Shown piece by piece: positions 1 through 11,107 of a stretch of 64,000 nucleotides of DNA (position 1 is the first letter of the stretch; every line of letters starts with the position of its first letter). The stretch covers positions 6,892,243-6,956,242 of the forward strand of contig CP093829.1 of the NCBI GenBank assembly GCA_033063855.1, given 5' to 3'. The notes under the pieces are model-generated. The model had not been told where the DNA came from, made no database searches, and saw only the letters and a list, made by a program, of their open reading frames with translations. This stretch comes from Smittia aterrima (Eukaryota > Arthropoda > Insecta > Diptera > Chironomidae). The position numbers and the translations under genes were made by a program.

Positions 1-816
1 TTTCGTCGTCTCTTTAGGAACATTCTGGGAAGAGTTTCGTCGAAAGAACGACGAGAATATGTCGTTTAGGAAGACGTACAAATTATTTAAGACTTCGTTC
101 TCGGATTCTTGTTGCCAAATCGCGTTGAAACATTTATTTAGAATTTCAAGTTTGTATTCTTCCAACGCAGCATTTGATTGCAGTCGAGGCGATAATCTCT
201 CAACGAAATCTTCATCGAAACTACACGACACACTTCGTTGTCTGCTTGGAATGCACTTTGTCGTCATCGGGTCTGATGATTCATAATCTTCGACTTCCAT
301 TGCGAGATTCTCCAACCAACAGTTTAACGCATCATTGTCCGTGATTGCTTCATCGTCGTCACTGTGATCAATGTCAAAGTTCAAATTCTCATAAATATTT
401 TCTTCTTGACACGAAGTGTACGAGGAAACATCGTCGACCTCTTCATCTCGATTGCCATTAATTGAGGAAAGCAAATTGTCATCGCACGCGTCGTTATTTT
501 CAATCATTTTCGGAACAAACTTTTTAACATATTTTCTCAAATTTAGATCTCTCGTTCTTGATTTCAAACTTATCACCAATTCACTCAAAGTTTTATGTTT
601 TCTCTTGCTCGCGTGCGGAACATTTTCGTAAATGTGTTCACTAAAACTTTTATTATCGGATCCTTGGCCATAAGCCACACGATCACAGTTGACAAGCTTC
701 GTTTCTACACTAAAATGTTTTATTAACTCTGAATTGCCGTCGGCGCTTGTTATGCGGTGATTCATTAAATTCGACTTATTGAGTAGTTTCTCTTTGGGAA
801 TGTTCGATCGCTTCAT
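1..816 (-). CDS. Unrecognised protein, N-terminal 272 codons (partial, runs off left edge)
   Basis: An open frame without stops runs on the minus strand from an ATG at 816-814 to the first base of the window (272 codons), so the gene continues outside. The first ATG after an in-frame TAA near 882 was taken as start; the codons between them also read protein-like (Asp/Glu/Ser-rich), so an upstream exon is possible. The visible part is hydrophilic: a basic stretch around residues 80-110 (KRKHKTLSEL, then RTRDLNLRKYVKK), an acidic Asp/Glu-rich segment around 135-180 with two Tyr-Glu-Asn motifs (HIYENV, NIYENL), then a more helical segment (EEYKLEILNKCFNAIW). No transmembrane segment or signal peptide is seen. 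I do not recognise the family. The even coding character over 816 nt makes a real gene likely; the product is unknown. Confidence 0.7.
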   Translation of the reverse strand, partial: MKRSNIPKEKLLNKSNLMNHRITSADGNSELIKHFSVETKLVNCDRVAYGQGSDNKSFSEHIYENVPHASKRKHKTLSELVISLKSRTRDLNLRKYVKKFVPKMIENNDACDDNLLSSINGNRDEEVDDVSSYTSCQEENIYENLNFDIDHSDDDEAITDNDALNCWLENLAMEVEDYESSDPMTTKCIPSRQRSVSCSFDEDFVERLSPRLQSNAALEEYKLEILNKCFNAIWQQESENEVLNNLYVFLNDIFSSFFRRNSSQNVPKETTK

Positions 817-1968
817 TCGAACTGATTCTGAGTCACTGGATAATCGCTCGGACGAGACTCTTTCGTCATTATCGAGAACAATTTAAAATCGCAATAGGAA
901 TCAAGAAAAGATCGCGAAGCACGACAAACGTCGACCGCTATCTTTCACAAATTGAACAGAACTGAGATGATTAATTCAGACAGAGCATAAAGCATTTCAA
1001 AACGCCCTATCAAGAGCACTTGACCTCTCGAATAAAAAGAAGGAAAGTTACAAATTTAGAAGTCAACAGCGCTCAACTCTCTTCGGTTAATTAAGTTTCT
1101 GTTCAACGCAATGAAAAGTTCTTTCAATTAAAATTCATTCATCAAACAAACGTCATTCATTCATTCCGAATGATTCAGATGGCAGCGATAAATTGAGGCA
1201 TGCAAAACCGAAAGTGGTTTCGCGACTGAGACACGAGCTAATTTCAAAAAGAAAAACTTCACAGAATTTGTTTTGAGATGAAAGAACAACCGCCGCCTGT
1301 TGTTTACGGAAATATTTTTTTTTGCGCATTTTATTTTATGTCGTTCCAATCAAAACATAATCCGTGAGTGAGTTTCAAGGACGAGAAAAGAGTTTTTGCG
1401 ACTTAATTGTAACAAGTGAACTTTTTATTTTTCTTCTTCGTTAGTTTTAATAAAATCATTTTTATTTTACAGGAAAACTTTCTTCGTTTCTTCTTTTAAT
1501 TACTTGTTAATTTGATCCATGACAAAATGTTAGAGTTTTCTTTCTTTTTTGATGATAAGAGTTTAGGGGAGAAAGCTAATCAAACAAACGCCACGTGCGT
1601 TCAAATATAAAACGAGTTTTCCGAGACGAGTATCTCACAAGATTTTACATCAATCATAATTTGTCCTAATTAAATAAAATTGGCCTACACTTTAAGAAAA
1701 TCATCAAAGCTCTCTTCCTTCTTTGAGTTTCGGTTTTCAATAATTTACGAGTCGATAATAAATTTACTTTTAACTTTTGGATTTGGATTCATTCGGGGCT
1801 CAGTAGCGAGTATCATTTTCAAAGTGGGCTCGTGTCAGGATCTCGGTCTCTTATCGCTGTTTGAATTGAACATTGTAAGGCATTTGGAGTTAGCCACTCT
1901 CTGGAATTAAAGGCGCAATTAATTTGAAGCACCTTCATGATTTTGTTTATTTTCTTTGGTTTTGTTTC
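817..1968. other. Gene-free interval between the edge gene and DESI2
   Basis: No convincing coding region. The left end should hold the promoter and 5'UTR of the minus-strand edge gene. Near 1592-1612 there is a CACGTG E-box followed by an AATATAAAA TATA-like element on the plus strand, but the only downstream frame (1680-1910) starts with TTG and resembles nothing. The right end is the 3'UTR side of DESI2. Confidence 0.5.
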
Positions 1969-2653
1969 TTACTTTGGAAGACATCGCTGCAAGAATGGAA
2001 CGCAAGTCGAGAATTGCGCCAGTCGATTCACCCAACCAGGAATCTCTTGTCCACATAAGATTTGAGTCAAAGCCGATGAGAAGTGGTTGCAATTGTTGTT
2101 CATGAGATGATACTTGTCTCCTCGAAACTGATTTCCTATCTCCTCGACTATCCGTCGAACGTCTTCTTCTGAGAATTCCGTATATCCAATTTGAATGCTT
2201 TGTCTAAAACGTAAACAACAAATCAACAAAACGTACAAAGACATTTGGAGGTGATGAATCACTTACCGAAAGCGAAACTGCTCTCCAAGTTCGTCGTTCT
2301 CGCGTGGCGAAATTTCAAAGATTCCACTGAATGAAAATGGATGACCACCTAGACACGAAAAAGAAAGAAATGTAACTTTTATCTTTTTCTTTTTATCTCT
2401 CGAGACTAACTTACCGTAAGCGAATTCTGTATTGAAAATCTCTACACCGGAATGGTAGACGCCGATTCCAAGATTCGTTGTGTATTCGTTGAGCCAGTAC
2501 TGTTGATAAAGAGTTTTTAATTACTTTTGTGTGTACAAACAAAAAACATTTGAGGTGAATGAAAATTTCGCAAACATATGGAGTCGAGCTTCATTTGCTT
2601 CCGCTTACCATGTCGTAGACGTTCAAGATCACAGGCTCAGCCCTTGAATTCAT
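1969..2653 (-). CDS. DESI2: DESI2-type PPPDE desumoylating/deubiquitinating isopeptidase
   Basis: Four exons on the minus strand, complement(join(1969..2203,2267..2348,2415..2499,2609..2653)), give a 148-residue protein with three short GT-AG introns (about 63-109 nt) and closed phases. It starts MNSRAEPVILNVYDM and contains the PPPDE hallmarks: the catalytic His region (GVYHSGVEIFNTEFAYGG, about residues 30-47) and the catalytic Cys in NNNCNHFS (about 105-112), followed by the family's conserved GQEIPGWVNRLA and a C-terminal Cys-Leu-Pro-Lys. Family knowledge: PPPDE proteins are cysteine isopeptidases acting on SUMO or ubiquitin conjugates; the closest remembered match is animal DESI2/PPPDE1 rather than DESI1. 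The human protein is longer at the C terminus (about 194 residues); here a TAA directly follows Leu-Pro-Lys, so the tail is short. Only the last exon holds a long open frame; the first three are assigned by splice signals and homology. Confidence 0.9.
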
Positions 2654-3388
2654 GTTGGTTGATAGGATTTCGCTATCGCTTCCTGTATCTCTTGGTGCGA
2701 GACAAGGAAAATTTAAAGACAAGGAATTTGTAAACATTTTTCGATATCTTGTGTTAGCTCTTTTTTATGTTTCAGAAATATGGCAGGATCGGAACTGTTC
2801 TCGTCGAATAACAAAACTAAAACTGCTTAAAGGGACATAGCTTAGCAACTTCTTTGACAATATCAAAACTCTCAGCACTCTTATTGCATTTTTCACTAAA
2901 ATTGGACTGTCCACAAGTGACGTCGGCTGGAAGAGAGCGAAACTGTTTTCTCCATTCGAAAGAAAATGTTCTCTCATATATCAATGTTCCCAATCGGTTC
3001 ACTCACAATAACTTCAGCACAATGTGGAGAAAATATTTTATATTTAAATTAAATTTTTAGAAAATTACATTTAAATAATGTTTTTTAGACAAATGATTTG
3101 TTTTATTTAACATTTCATAAAAATCATAAACGAACGAGAACATAAATGAATCGGTTAAAATATTTTTGAATGATTTTTGAACGGTCAACATGAGTTTTCC
3201 TTTTAAATCAGTTTTCAATTGAGCCTTAAGCTCCGTTTTCTTTGTCCTCGAATCGAGCTGTTCACATTTATCTGATAAGATAACAAGCTCTACAATCTCT
3301 GCAAGAAAAGTTTCATTTTATTCTTTACAAAACCAGAACATGAAGCAATTTTTTATATTTATTTAAATTTTGTTTAGTCCTTTGATGA
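2654..3388. other. Spacer with a possible coding relic
   Basis: No complete gene. On the minus strand 3002-2817 an open frame without ATG reads like the end of a secreted Cys-containing protein (ADVTCGQSNF, SEKCNKS, KLCPFKQF-stop), preceded directly by a TGA. It could be a terminal exon or a relic; no partner exon was found. From about 3114 the sequence belongs to the left copy of the zinc-finger tandem duplication (3' flank of the gene). Confidence 0.35.
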
Positions 3389-4414
3389 TTACATTCCCTT
3401 GAGTACCAATTTCATGTGTTTAATCAAATATGTTTTAGCTGTAATATGTCTCGGCATGTGAACTCTAACCGCAAGTTTATTCCTAAACACCTTTGAGCAA
3501 AGATCGCACTGAACTTGTTCAATCTCATGTACATATCTTTTGTGACCGTATAGATTTGTTTTAGTGGAAAAAACTTTTTTGCAAGCATCACATTTATACA
3601 TTGCTTTTGAGAAATGCTGGTCAACATGCTCTTTAAGACGATTCTTTGCGACCTTATGTTGACAAATTGGGCAAGGAACTTTGAGATGAGTTTGCACATG
3701 AATTCGAATAATTGCTTTAGTTTTTGATATTTTTCCACAAATATCGCAATGCCACTTGATTTTACTATGAAAGTTCCTTTCATGAGTTCTTAAAAGATTT
3801 TTATAAGCAAATGATCGAATGCAACTTCTGCAATCAAATTTTATTTCTGGTTTTGTGGCGAAAATTCCATGACGATGCAGCAGCTGATGGTGGTTCAAAT
3901 CTGTAGTGCTTGAGAACCTTTTGTTGCAAGTTTCACAAGAAAATTTCTTCACATGACTCAAATAATGGTGCCTTAAACACACTCTGGTTGAAGTTTCAAA
4001 ATCACATTTAATACAATGCCAAGTTGAGTCTTTGCCATGAACTTGCGAAATATGATTCTTTCTACAGTTGTTGCAGTTGAATTTGAGATCACAAAATCCA
4101 CATTCTGTTATCTTTTCGGATTGGCTTTTGGAACCACATTCTTCACAACTTTGAACGATTCTACAAATATCCAAGTGTTTCGTCAAATTTGAGGAATCTC
4201 TGGTTACGTAATTGCACTTGTGACAAACTAAATAAGTTTCGAAGAATTCAGGAATCCTCTTATTTCTTTTATGGAATAGTTTTCTTAATATAACTTTCAC
4301 TTCTCTCACTTCATATCCAATTTCTGGCTCAGGATCATCTGGCATAATGAACACGAAATGTCGCTCAGGTTCATGTTTGATGTTGTCAACAATTACTTGC
4401 GAATAAAATTCCAT
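3389..4414 (-). CDS. C2H2 zinc-finger protein, intact tandem copy
   Basis: Single open frame of 341 residues starting MEFYSQVIV. The N terminus is acidic (PDDPEPEIG) with no ZAD or BTB domain visible. Cys/His pairs then follow: an atypical CHKC-x-HLDIC finger (about residues 64-85), a Cys-rich segment CEEC / CGFC / CNNC ending H-x4-H (about 90-130), and seven regular C2H2 fingers (WHCIKC, FSCETC, FDCRSC, WHCDIC, VPCPIC, YKCDAC, VQCDLC starts) up to about residue 325. Linkers are not the canonical TGEKP. Such multi-finger proteins are usually nuclear DNA-binding factors; targets cannot be read from sequence. It lies just downstream of the near-identical second copy on the same strand, which is broken, so this is probably the working member. 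Confidence 0.88.
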   Translation of the reverse strand: MEFYSQVIVDNIKHEPERHFVFIMPDDPEPEIGYEVREVKVILRKLFHKRNKRIPEFFETYLVCHKCNYVTRDSSNLTKHLDICRIVQSCEECGSKSQSEKITECGFCDLKFNCNNCRKNHISQVHGKDSTWHCIKCDFETSTRVCLRHHYLSHVKKFSCETCNKRFSSTTDLNHHQLLHRHGIFATKPEIKFDCRSCIRSFAYKNLLRTHERNFHSKIKWHCDICGKISKTKAIIRIHVQTHLKVPCPICQHKVAKNRLKEHVDQHFSKAMYKCDACKKVFSTKTNLYGHKRYVHEIEQVQCDLCSKVFRNKLAVRVHMPRHITAKTYLIKHMKLVLKGM

Positions 4415-4839
4415 GACGAGTTTAATTTTTCCTATGATGTGAACAGATCGAGCTCAGAAACAAGACTAAATTCTTTTGCTTCAATTCAACGCTTTTAACT
4501 AAGTTTTCTGAAGGAATATGAAATGAAAGGTTCAAAAATATTTTTCTACCTGAATATTTGTCCCATAAGTTAGGTTGGTCAAGGACATAAAGAATAATAA
4601 TAAGAGAACTTCGGGAAAAGTCGGGAAATTTTTTTTCATAAAAATCATAAACGAACGAGAACATAAATGAATCGGTTGAAATATTTTTTAAATTATTTTT
4701 GAACGGTCAACATGAGTTTTCCTTTTTAATTAGTTTTCAGTTGGGAGAGCTTAGAAGACGTCATCTTTTATTAAACGTCAATGTCGTTGAGAAAATTATT
4801 TTTCAATAAGTTTTTAAGTTTTATTTAGTCCTTTAGTGA

Positions 4840-5865
4840 TTACATTCGCTTGTGTATCAATTTCATGTGTTTAATCAAATATTTTTTAGCTATAATATGT
4901 CTCGACATGTGAAGTCTCACCGAAATTTTATTCCTAAACATCTTAAAACATAAATCGCACTGAACTTGTTCAATCTCATGCAAACTGCTCTTATGATTGT
5001 ATAAATTTTTTTTACTGGTACAAACTTTCTTACAAGCATCACATTTATACTTTGCTTTTGACAAATGCTGATCAACATGTTCCTTAAGATATTTCTTTGT
5101 GACCTTATGTTGACAAATTGGACAAGGAATTTAGAGATGAGTTTGCATGTGAATTCGAAGGTTTGATTTAGTTTTTGATATTTTTCCACAAATGTCGCAT
5201 TGGAACTTGATTTCACTATGAAAGTACCTTTCATGAGCTCTTAAAACATTTTTAAGAGCAAATGATCGAATGCAACTTCTGCAATCAAATTTTATTTCTG
5301 GTTTTGTGGCGAAATTTCCATGGCGATGCTGCAGCTGATGGCGATTCAAATTTGCACTGCTTGAAAACCTTTTGTTGCAAGTTACGCAAGAATATTTCTT
5401 CACATGAGTCAAATAATGTTGCCTTGAACACAATCTGCTTAAAGTTTCAAAATCACATTTAATACAGTGCCATGTTGAGTCCCTGCAATGAACTTGCGAA
5501 ATATGATTCTTTCTACAGTTGTTGCAGTTGAATTCGAGATCACAAAATCCACAATCTGTTATCTTTTCGGATTGGCTTTTGGAACCACATTCTTCGCAAC
5601 TTTGAATGATTCTACAAATATCCAAATGTTTCTTCAAATTTGAGGAATCTTTAGATGCATAGTTGCACTTGTGGCAAATTAAATAAGTTTCGAAGAATTC
5701 AGGAATTCTTTTACTTCTAACATCAAATAATTTCTTTAAAACAACCTTCACTTCTCTCACTTCAAATTCAATTTCTGGCTCAGGATCATCTGGCATAATG
5801 AACACGAAATGTCGCTCAGGTTCATGTTTGATGTTGTCAACGATTACTTGCGAATAAAATTCCAT
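4840..5865 (-). pseudogene. C2H2 zinc-finger gene, second tandem copy with one premature stop
   Basis: Same start (MEFYSQVIV, ATG at 5865) and same finger order as the copy at 3389-4414. The frame is open for 244 codons to a TAA at about 5131-5133, immediately after the His pair of the sixth regular finger region (MQTHL-stop). The intact copy has a Lys codon here (CTC AAA GTT versus CTC TAA ATT). The same frame then stays open to 4840 through the remaining fingers (start CDACKK, then CDLCFK) and ends on an equivalent C terminus (KLIHKRM). So a single nonsense lesion separates a 244-residue truncated protein from the full-length frame. It may be a very young pseudogene or encode a shorter protein lacking the last three fingers. 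A longer reading with an upstream in-frame ATG at 5988 exists but is less likely, because the start is aligned with the paralogue. Confidence 0.8.
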
Positions 5866-6021
5866 GACGAGTTTAATTTTTTTCCTATGATGTGAACAGA
5901 TCGAGCTCTGAAAAAAGAATGAACTTTTTTGCTTCAATTCAACGCTTTTAACTAAGTTTTCTAAAGGAATATGAAATGAAGGGTTCAAAAATATTTTTCT
6001 ACCTGAATATTTGTCTCATAA

Positions 6022-6598
6022 GGACAAAGAAAATTCTTAAATATTCTTCACAAACACTTAAAAAGTGAACTCAAATTTTTTTGCTGATGTGGACTGATCG
6101 AGAGCTGAACTAAGAGTGAAGTTTGTTGATTAAATGTTATCATCTCGTTTAAAAATTCGGGTCACAAAATTGTAGAGGTCAAATTTTTAAAAGATTTATT
6201 AAAAATGTTTACAATTAAATGTTCAAAAATAACTTTAAACTTATTTATTTTAATCATAGTGAAGCAATTATGATAAAGAATAAATAACCCTGTTTTTAAT
6301 AAATTTGAAATAATTCTCTCAGTTCGTAGTACGAACTTCGTACTCGTTTTCTGGCATTTTAGAATAAAAGGTCCGTCTGTTGTAGTCCATTTGTTCCAAC
6401 CCTTTGGACTTCACTCACTCATCATCACCTTTGAATGTCATTTACGAAGAGACAACAAGTTGAAAGGCTTCAATGTTAAAATATTTGTTGATGTTTCACG
6501 CACATCGTAACTGGGCTATTTCTCCGATAAAAAATCAATGTCAATGCTTCTATAAGTTCTGCTTTACTAATTAACACAACTGCATACACAACAGAAAT
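6022..6598. other. Gene-free spacer 3' of the IR cluster
   Basis: No coding sequence seen. About 6350-6435 (AAAAGGTCCGTCTGTTG then TTTGGACTTCACTCACTCATC) recurs almost unchanged at 13658-13735, showing that this flank was copied with the receptor cassette. Confidence 0.6.
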
Positions 6599-8635
6599 TT
6601 AGTGAACAAAAGGCAAGGTCGGTCGTTGAGTGCTTAACTTCTTGTACAATATTTCAATCAAGAACACAATGAAAGAAACTGTTATGCAAACAAGATAGAA
6701 GATAAAAATATTTCGCATATTTCCCATTGTGATTGCAGATGATGGACGGACGTTCATCGAATTCTTCATGTACCTTTTCATTCGGTTCATGTCGAGATAA
6801 TTTTTAATTTTCATGTTCACGAAGCTTAAGAATCCAAATTCTCTCGCAGACAAGATTGCTCCATTGAGTGTAGTGATAAAAGGCGATGACTTGGGAACGA
6901 TGTACGTGAGGTAAAAGGATATCGGACTCTCATTGACAATGTGATAAATATTATCTCCAGTTTCATTGTGAAAATTAAGACTGACCATATCAGTTGCGTA
7001 TTGGTTTCGCACTGTGAGAAAAGAAAATATTTTTTCACCAAAACTTTTGAATTGGAAATAAAATATTTACTTAGAACTGCTTGATTAGGTTCACGAAAAA
7101 TGTCGCCAGCTTGATTCTCTGACAACTCAGTGTCCACGGTTTGACGATCGTGCAATCTCTTTTGAATTTGATTGACGTTAGATCCATCCTCGTTAGGTTT
7201 GAAGAGATCAGGAACTGATATTAATGCTGTGAGATTCAAATCGCTTTTAAGAAGATCCTCGAGAGTATTGATGTTCACTGATTTCTTTGGATGAGATAAA
7301 GTCTTGACGATAACGCCTTGAAATGTGTTACAGGTGATGAGAGAGAAAATTAAAAGCGAAGCAATTAAAATTCTTTGATACGATGGAGCTCGTCTTTGAA
7401 TATCAATCGCTGCAGAAGATTGGACTCCGATTAACATTGAATAGAGTGTAGCGCTGTCGTTTCCTGTCTGATTTTTCTTGTAAATTTTCGCTCTCAAAAT
7501 ATTGAGAAGGTGCCAAACAACGCCAACAATTAAAAGCATCGCCAAATAAGCAAATCTTGTCCTCCAACCGAACACTTGAGTGACATGGAAATGCATGAGA
7601 TTCGTTGGTGGTGAAACTCTGTCGATCAAGTATTTCATGTCAGTTGCAGAGGCTGGACTTAGAAAAGCGCATTCGGAAGAATTAACAGAGACAAGCAATC
7701 TGTTATTCAATATTATGTCTGTTTGACCATCCTCAATTTCTCTTAAGATTCCTGTGAATCACAATCAAAGTAAACTATCATTGACTAATAAAAGCTGACA
7801 ACTTACCAGTGAATGATCCATTTGGATATTTGGTCGTAACAAATTTTACTTCGGTCGATTCGAAAACAGTAAAATTTGTGTTGAGAACTGTTTCAAAGAT
7901 TTTCTTCATATCGGAGTCGAGAATTTCGTCTTGCTCAGAGATCTTTGGAAAGCGCACCGCCTTCAAAGGATAATTTTGTAGATTTCTCACCTTCCTTTCA
8001 AAGATTCTGTCAAGTTGCTTGTAAATAGTTTCCAGCTTTTCATCTTCTACAGATTCTGTCCAAAACTCTCCGTGGTGTTGTTCTCCTTTTAGTTGAAAAG
8101 GATTATACGATTTAAGGAACAAATTTCGATCAAGATCCGAGTAAGTGATTAAAATGTTTGCCATTTTGAATCTTTGCCAAGCTTTAATCAATAAAGCTTC
8201 CACGTCATTCGATGTCACTTCAATTAACGTGAAGATCCATTTAGCATTCGTGTTGATCTTCGCACAGAATTTTAAATTCTTTTCGATTAAAATTGTTGAA
8301 GTGCTCATTGCAACATAAGTTTTTGATGTTATCGGGTTATCCAAGTCACCGCCCATGTCAGTGATGTCTTTCGTTATTCCACAGTCCAAGCCATCGTAAA
8401 CGAATACAGGTCTGATTGAATTAAGAGCTTTATGAAGTAAATCTTTTCGGACGTCAACTAGAACATCGTTGTCGATCTCGAACACAGAAATTGATGCTTG
8501 ATCGTCGCCAATGAAAGCTCTCAAGACATTTTCAATAAGAAGCCAACGTTTTGTGAGATTGATTTGAGGTACGATTTTACAGTGAGCAGTAATTAAAATT
8601 GATGTGAGCAGTAAAATGAAGACCTGGCCCTGCAT
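6599..8635 (-). CDS. Ionotropic receptor (divergent IR), copy A
   Basis: Minus-strand model complement(join(6599..7011,7071..7751,7807..8635)), three exons, 640 residues, both introns 55-59 nt with closed phases. The start chosen is the ATG at 8635 because it begins a clean signal peptide (MQGQVFILLLTSILITAHC); an in-frame ATG at 8692 adds 19 residues. Order: extracellular N-terminal domain, ligand-binding half S1 (GSFTG, GILREIEDGQTDIILNN about 272-293), TM1 about 341-363 (TRFAYLAMLLIVGVVWHLL), pore region/TM2 about 403-425, half S2 (LTALISVPDLF, SSPFITTLN), TM3 near the C terminus (FIFYLVCITVSFIVFLIEIL) and a short basic tail. This is the iGluR-derived chemosensory receptor layout; canonical glutamate-contact residues are not obvious, as in divergent IRs. 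Odour or taste ligand unknown. It is followed downstream by a paralogue in the same orientation. Confidence 0.85.
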
Positions 8636-9077
8636 GCTTGTTCTCTCCAAGACAAGCAACTTCACAATAAAAGTCTTTGAATATTCGGGCAAGTTCGAAA
8701 TTTATTTTAAGCTTTGCTTACAAAGCATCGTGAGAGCTTTCAGCTGCGCAAACTTTCGATTTGATAAAGATTTGTTTTCCCTAATTAATAATTTTGTGTT
8801 TTCGTCATGTGAAGATTTTTATCTCTGTATTTGTGTCAGAAAGAGGAATTTCGTATCAAGCAAAAGACTCAGCTTTACTATTTAATTAAATTTATACTAA
8901 AACGATCTCAAATGAATTTAAGCAAAACAGCATTTTTAATAAAAAATTTTTATTCATCTCTCTCAAAACAATAAAACGCAAATTTCTTGAAGCAATATCA
9001 ATCAATATTTTCTTATCATACGCTTTGAGATTTCAAAGAATTAAATATTTTCGTCCTTAAATTTTCAGTTTTACAAC
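8636..9077. other. Spacer between IR copies A and B
   Basis: Upstream region of copy A and downstream region of copy B. A block from about 8676 onward (GGGCAAGTTCGAAATTTATT, CTTTCAGCTGCGCAAACTTT, ACGATCTCAAATGAATTTAA) recurs at 13745-14050 in the decayed cassette. No coding sequence supported. Confidence 0.6.
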
Positions 9078-11107
9078 TCAATGAACAAAAGGCAAAGTCG
9101 GTCGCTGAGTGCTAAACTTCTTGTGCAAGATCTCTATCAAGAACACAATGAAAGAAACTGTTATGCAAACAAGATAGAAGATAAAAATATTTCGCATATT
9201 TCCCATAGTGATTGCAGATGATGGACGAACGTTCATCGAATTCTTCATGTATCTCTTCAATCGATTAATGTCGAGATAATTTTGAATTCTCATTTTCACA
9301 AAGGTCAGGAAACCAAATTCCGTCGCTGATTGAATAGCTTCATTCATTGTTGCGATAAAAGGCGATGACTTGGGAACAATGTACGTAACAAAATATGAGA
9401 TCGGACTCTCTTTGACAATGTGATAAATACTTTCTCCAGTTTCATTGTCGAAATCATGATTGATCAAGTCCACTGCATTTTGTTGTCTCACTAGAATTTC
9501 AAAAGAGAAAATAATTGAAACATCGAAAGTTCACTAAACAATTATTTACTCAGAACTGCTTGCTTTGGTCGATGGAGAAAACCACTGGCTTGAATTTTCT
9601 CAACTGAAAGCTCATCAAAAACTTTTTGACGTTGATATAATCTCAGCTGCACGTTGTTAACGTTCGATCCATTCTCGTTAGGTTTGAAAAGATCAGGAAC
9701 CGATATCAAAGCTGTGAGATTCAAATCGCTTTCTAGAAGGTCATGAAGAGTGTCGATGTTCTCCGCCTTCTTTGGATGAGTCAACTTATTTAGGATTGTT
9801 CCGTTGAAGTAGGTGCAAGTGATTATCATGAAAATCAAAAGCGAACCCATTAAAACTCTTTGATGCCATTGTTTGATCGGAGTCATTGAAATTACAACTG
9901 ACGATTGAATTCCAATTAAACTTGTAGCCAATTTGAAGAAATCCTCCCTTTCGTGAGTGTATCCTGATATTTTAGATCTCAAAATATTTAAAAAGTGCCA
10001 AACCAATCCGATGATCACAAAAGCTGCTAGATAAGCGAATCTTGTGGTCCAATCAAAAGCTTCGAGAACATGAACGTGCAAAAGATTCTTTGGCTTTGGA
10101 GCTTTCAAAATCAAATAATTCAAATCGTTTGTAGCCACTGGATGCAAGAAAGCGCAACTGTTACAACTGATGAGGCCCACCAATCTGTTATTCAGCGCGA
10201 TATCAGTCTCTCCTTCATCGATTTTTCTAAAAATTCCTAAAAATTATCAAATGACAAATTAAAAATTCTTCCAAAGTAGAAATTTAATTTTACCTGTGGA
10301 CGAATCGTTTGATGGTCGTATTCGATTATTTGTTGTAGCCATAAAAACGATAAATTTTGTTTTTAACGTTTTCTCAAATACTTTTCTCATTTCCAAGTCA
10401 AGAATTCTGTTCATATCGGAAGTTGATTTCGACATGTAAGCTTTTAACGGATATTTCTGCAGATTCTCAACTTTCCTTTCAAAAATCCTTTCAAGCTTTT
10501 CCAGAATTGATGGCAGCTTTTCTAAGTTAACTTCTTCAATTAAAAATTCTCCGTGTTGATCTTCTTCTTTTAATTGAAATGGATTAAATGACATTATGAA
10601 AATCGCTGACGTGTTATCAGAGAAGAGAATCAAAATATTTGTCATCCTGAATCTTATCCAAGCTGTAATCAACAAAGATTTGATGTCGTCCGCATTCACT
10701 TGAATCAATGAAAAAATCCATTTTCCATTCGTATTGACCTTAGAGAAGAGTTTAAGATTCTGCTTAATCAATTCCGGTGACTTACTAATGGCGTAATAAC
10801 TTTTTGAGGTCGATGGAAGTTCGAACTCGTTTCCCATGTCGTTGATTGTTTCCACAAGACTTTCATTTAAACCTCCGTAGACCAGAAGTGGCGTGATCTT
10901 GTTGAGAACTTTGTGAATAGTACTTTTCCTCCATAACAAGTCTTGGTCTTTATCAATGTCAAACACTGTAATCGACGCTTGGCTCCCGATAAACTTCCTG
11001 AAAATACTTTCTAGGAGCATCCAACGGCTTGTCAAGTCAGGTTCAGACTCAACTTTGCAGTACGATAGGCTGATGACAACCGGGAACAAGAGAAAGAAAA
11101 GCCTCAT
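9078..11107 (-). CDS. Ionotropic receptor (divergent IR), copy B
   Basis: Model complement(join(9078..9490,9550..10236,10294..11107)), 637 residues, exon structure and intron phases identical to copy A. The start at 11107 begins the signal peptide MRLFFLLFPVVISLSYC; the ATG at 11125 would add six residues. Features in order: N-terminal domain, S1 (DSSTG, GIFRKIDEGETDIALNN), TM1 (TRFAYLAAFVIIGLVWHFL), TM2/pore (VLMGSLLIFMIITCTYFNG), S2 (LTALISVPDLFKPNENGS, SSPFIATMN), TM3 and a short tail ending LPFVH. The first exon is strongly diverged from copy A, whereas the TM3-coding end of exon 3 is nearly identical (see findings). The 5' end faces the plus-strand IR at 11347 across 239 bp. Confidence 0.85.

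Larger units (their letters stand above)
3114..6021. repeat. Tandem duplication carrying two zinc-finger genes
   Basis: Two direct copies of about 1.4-1.5 kb, roughly 3114-4577 and 4636-6021. Both begin with the same block (CATAAACGAACGAGAACATA at about 3124 and 4646), contain the same minus-strand C2H2 gene, and end with matching 5' flanks (ACCTGAATATTTGTC at about 4549 and 6001). Copies differ by scattered substitutions and small indels. The 5' leaders include a plausible CAG|GTAGAAAA donor, suggesting a 5'UTR intron in each copy. Confidence 0.85.

Noticed and set aside
1680..1910. Plus-strand 76-codon frame after a TATA-like element
   Set aside because: It starts with TTG, has no homology and lies in 3' flank of DESI2.
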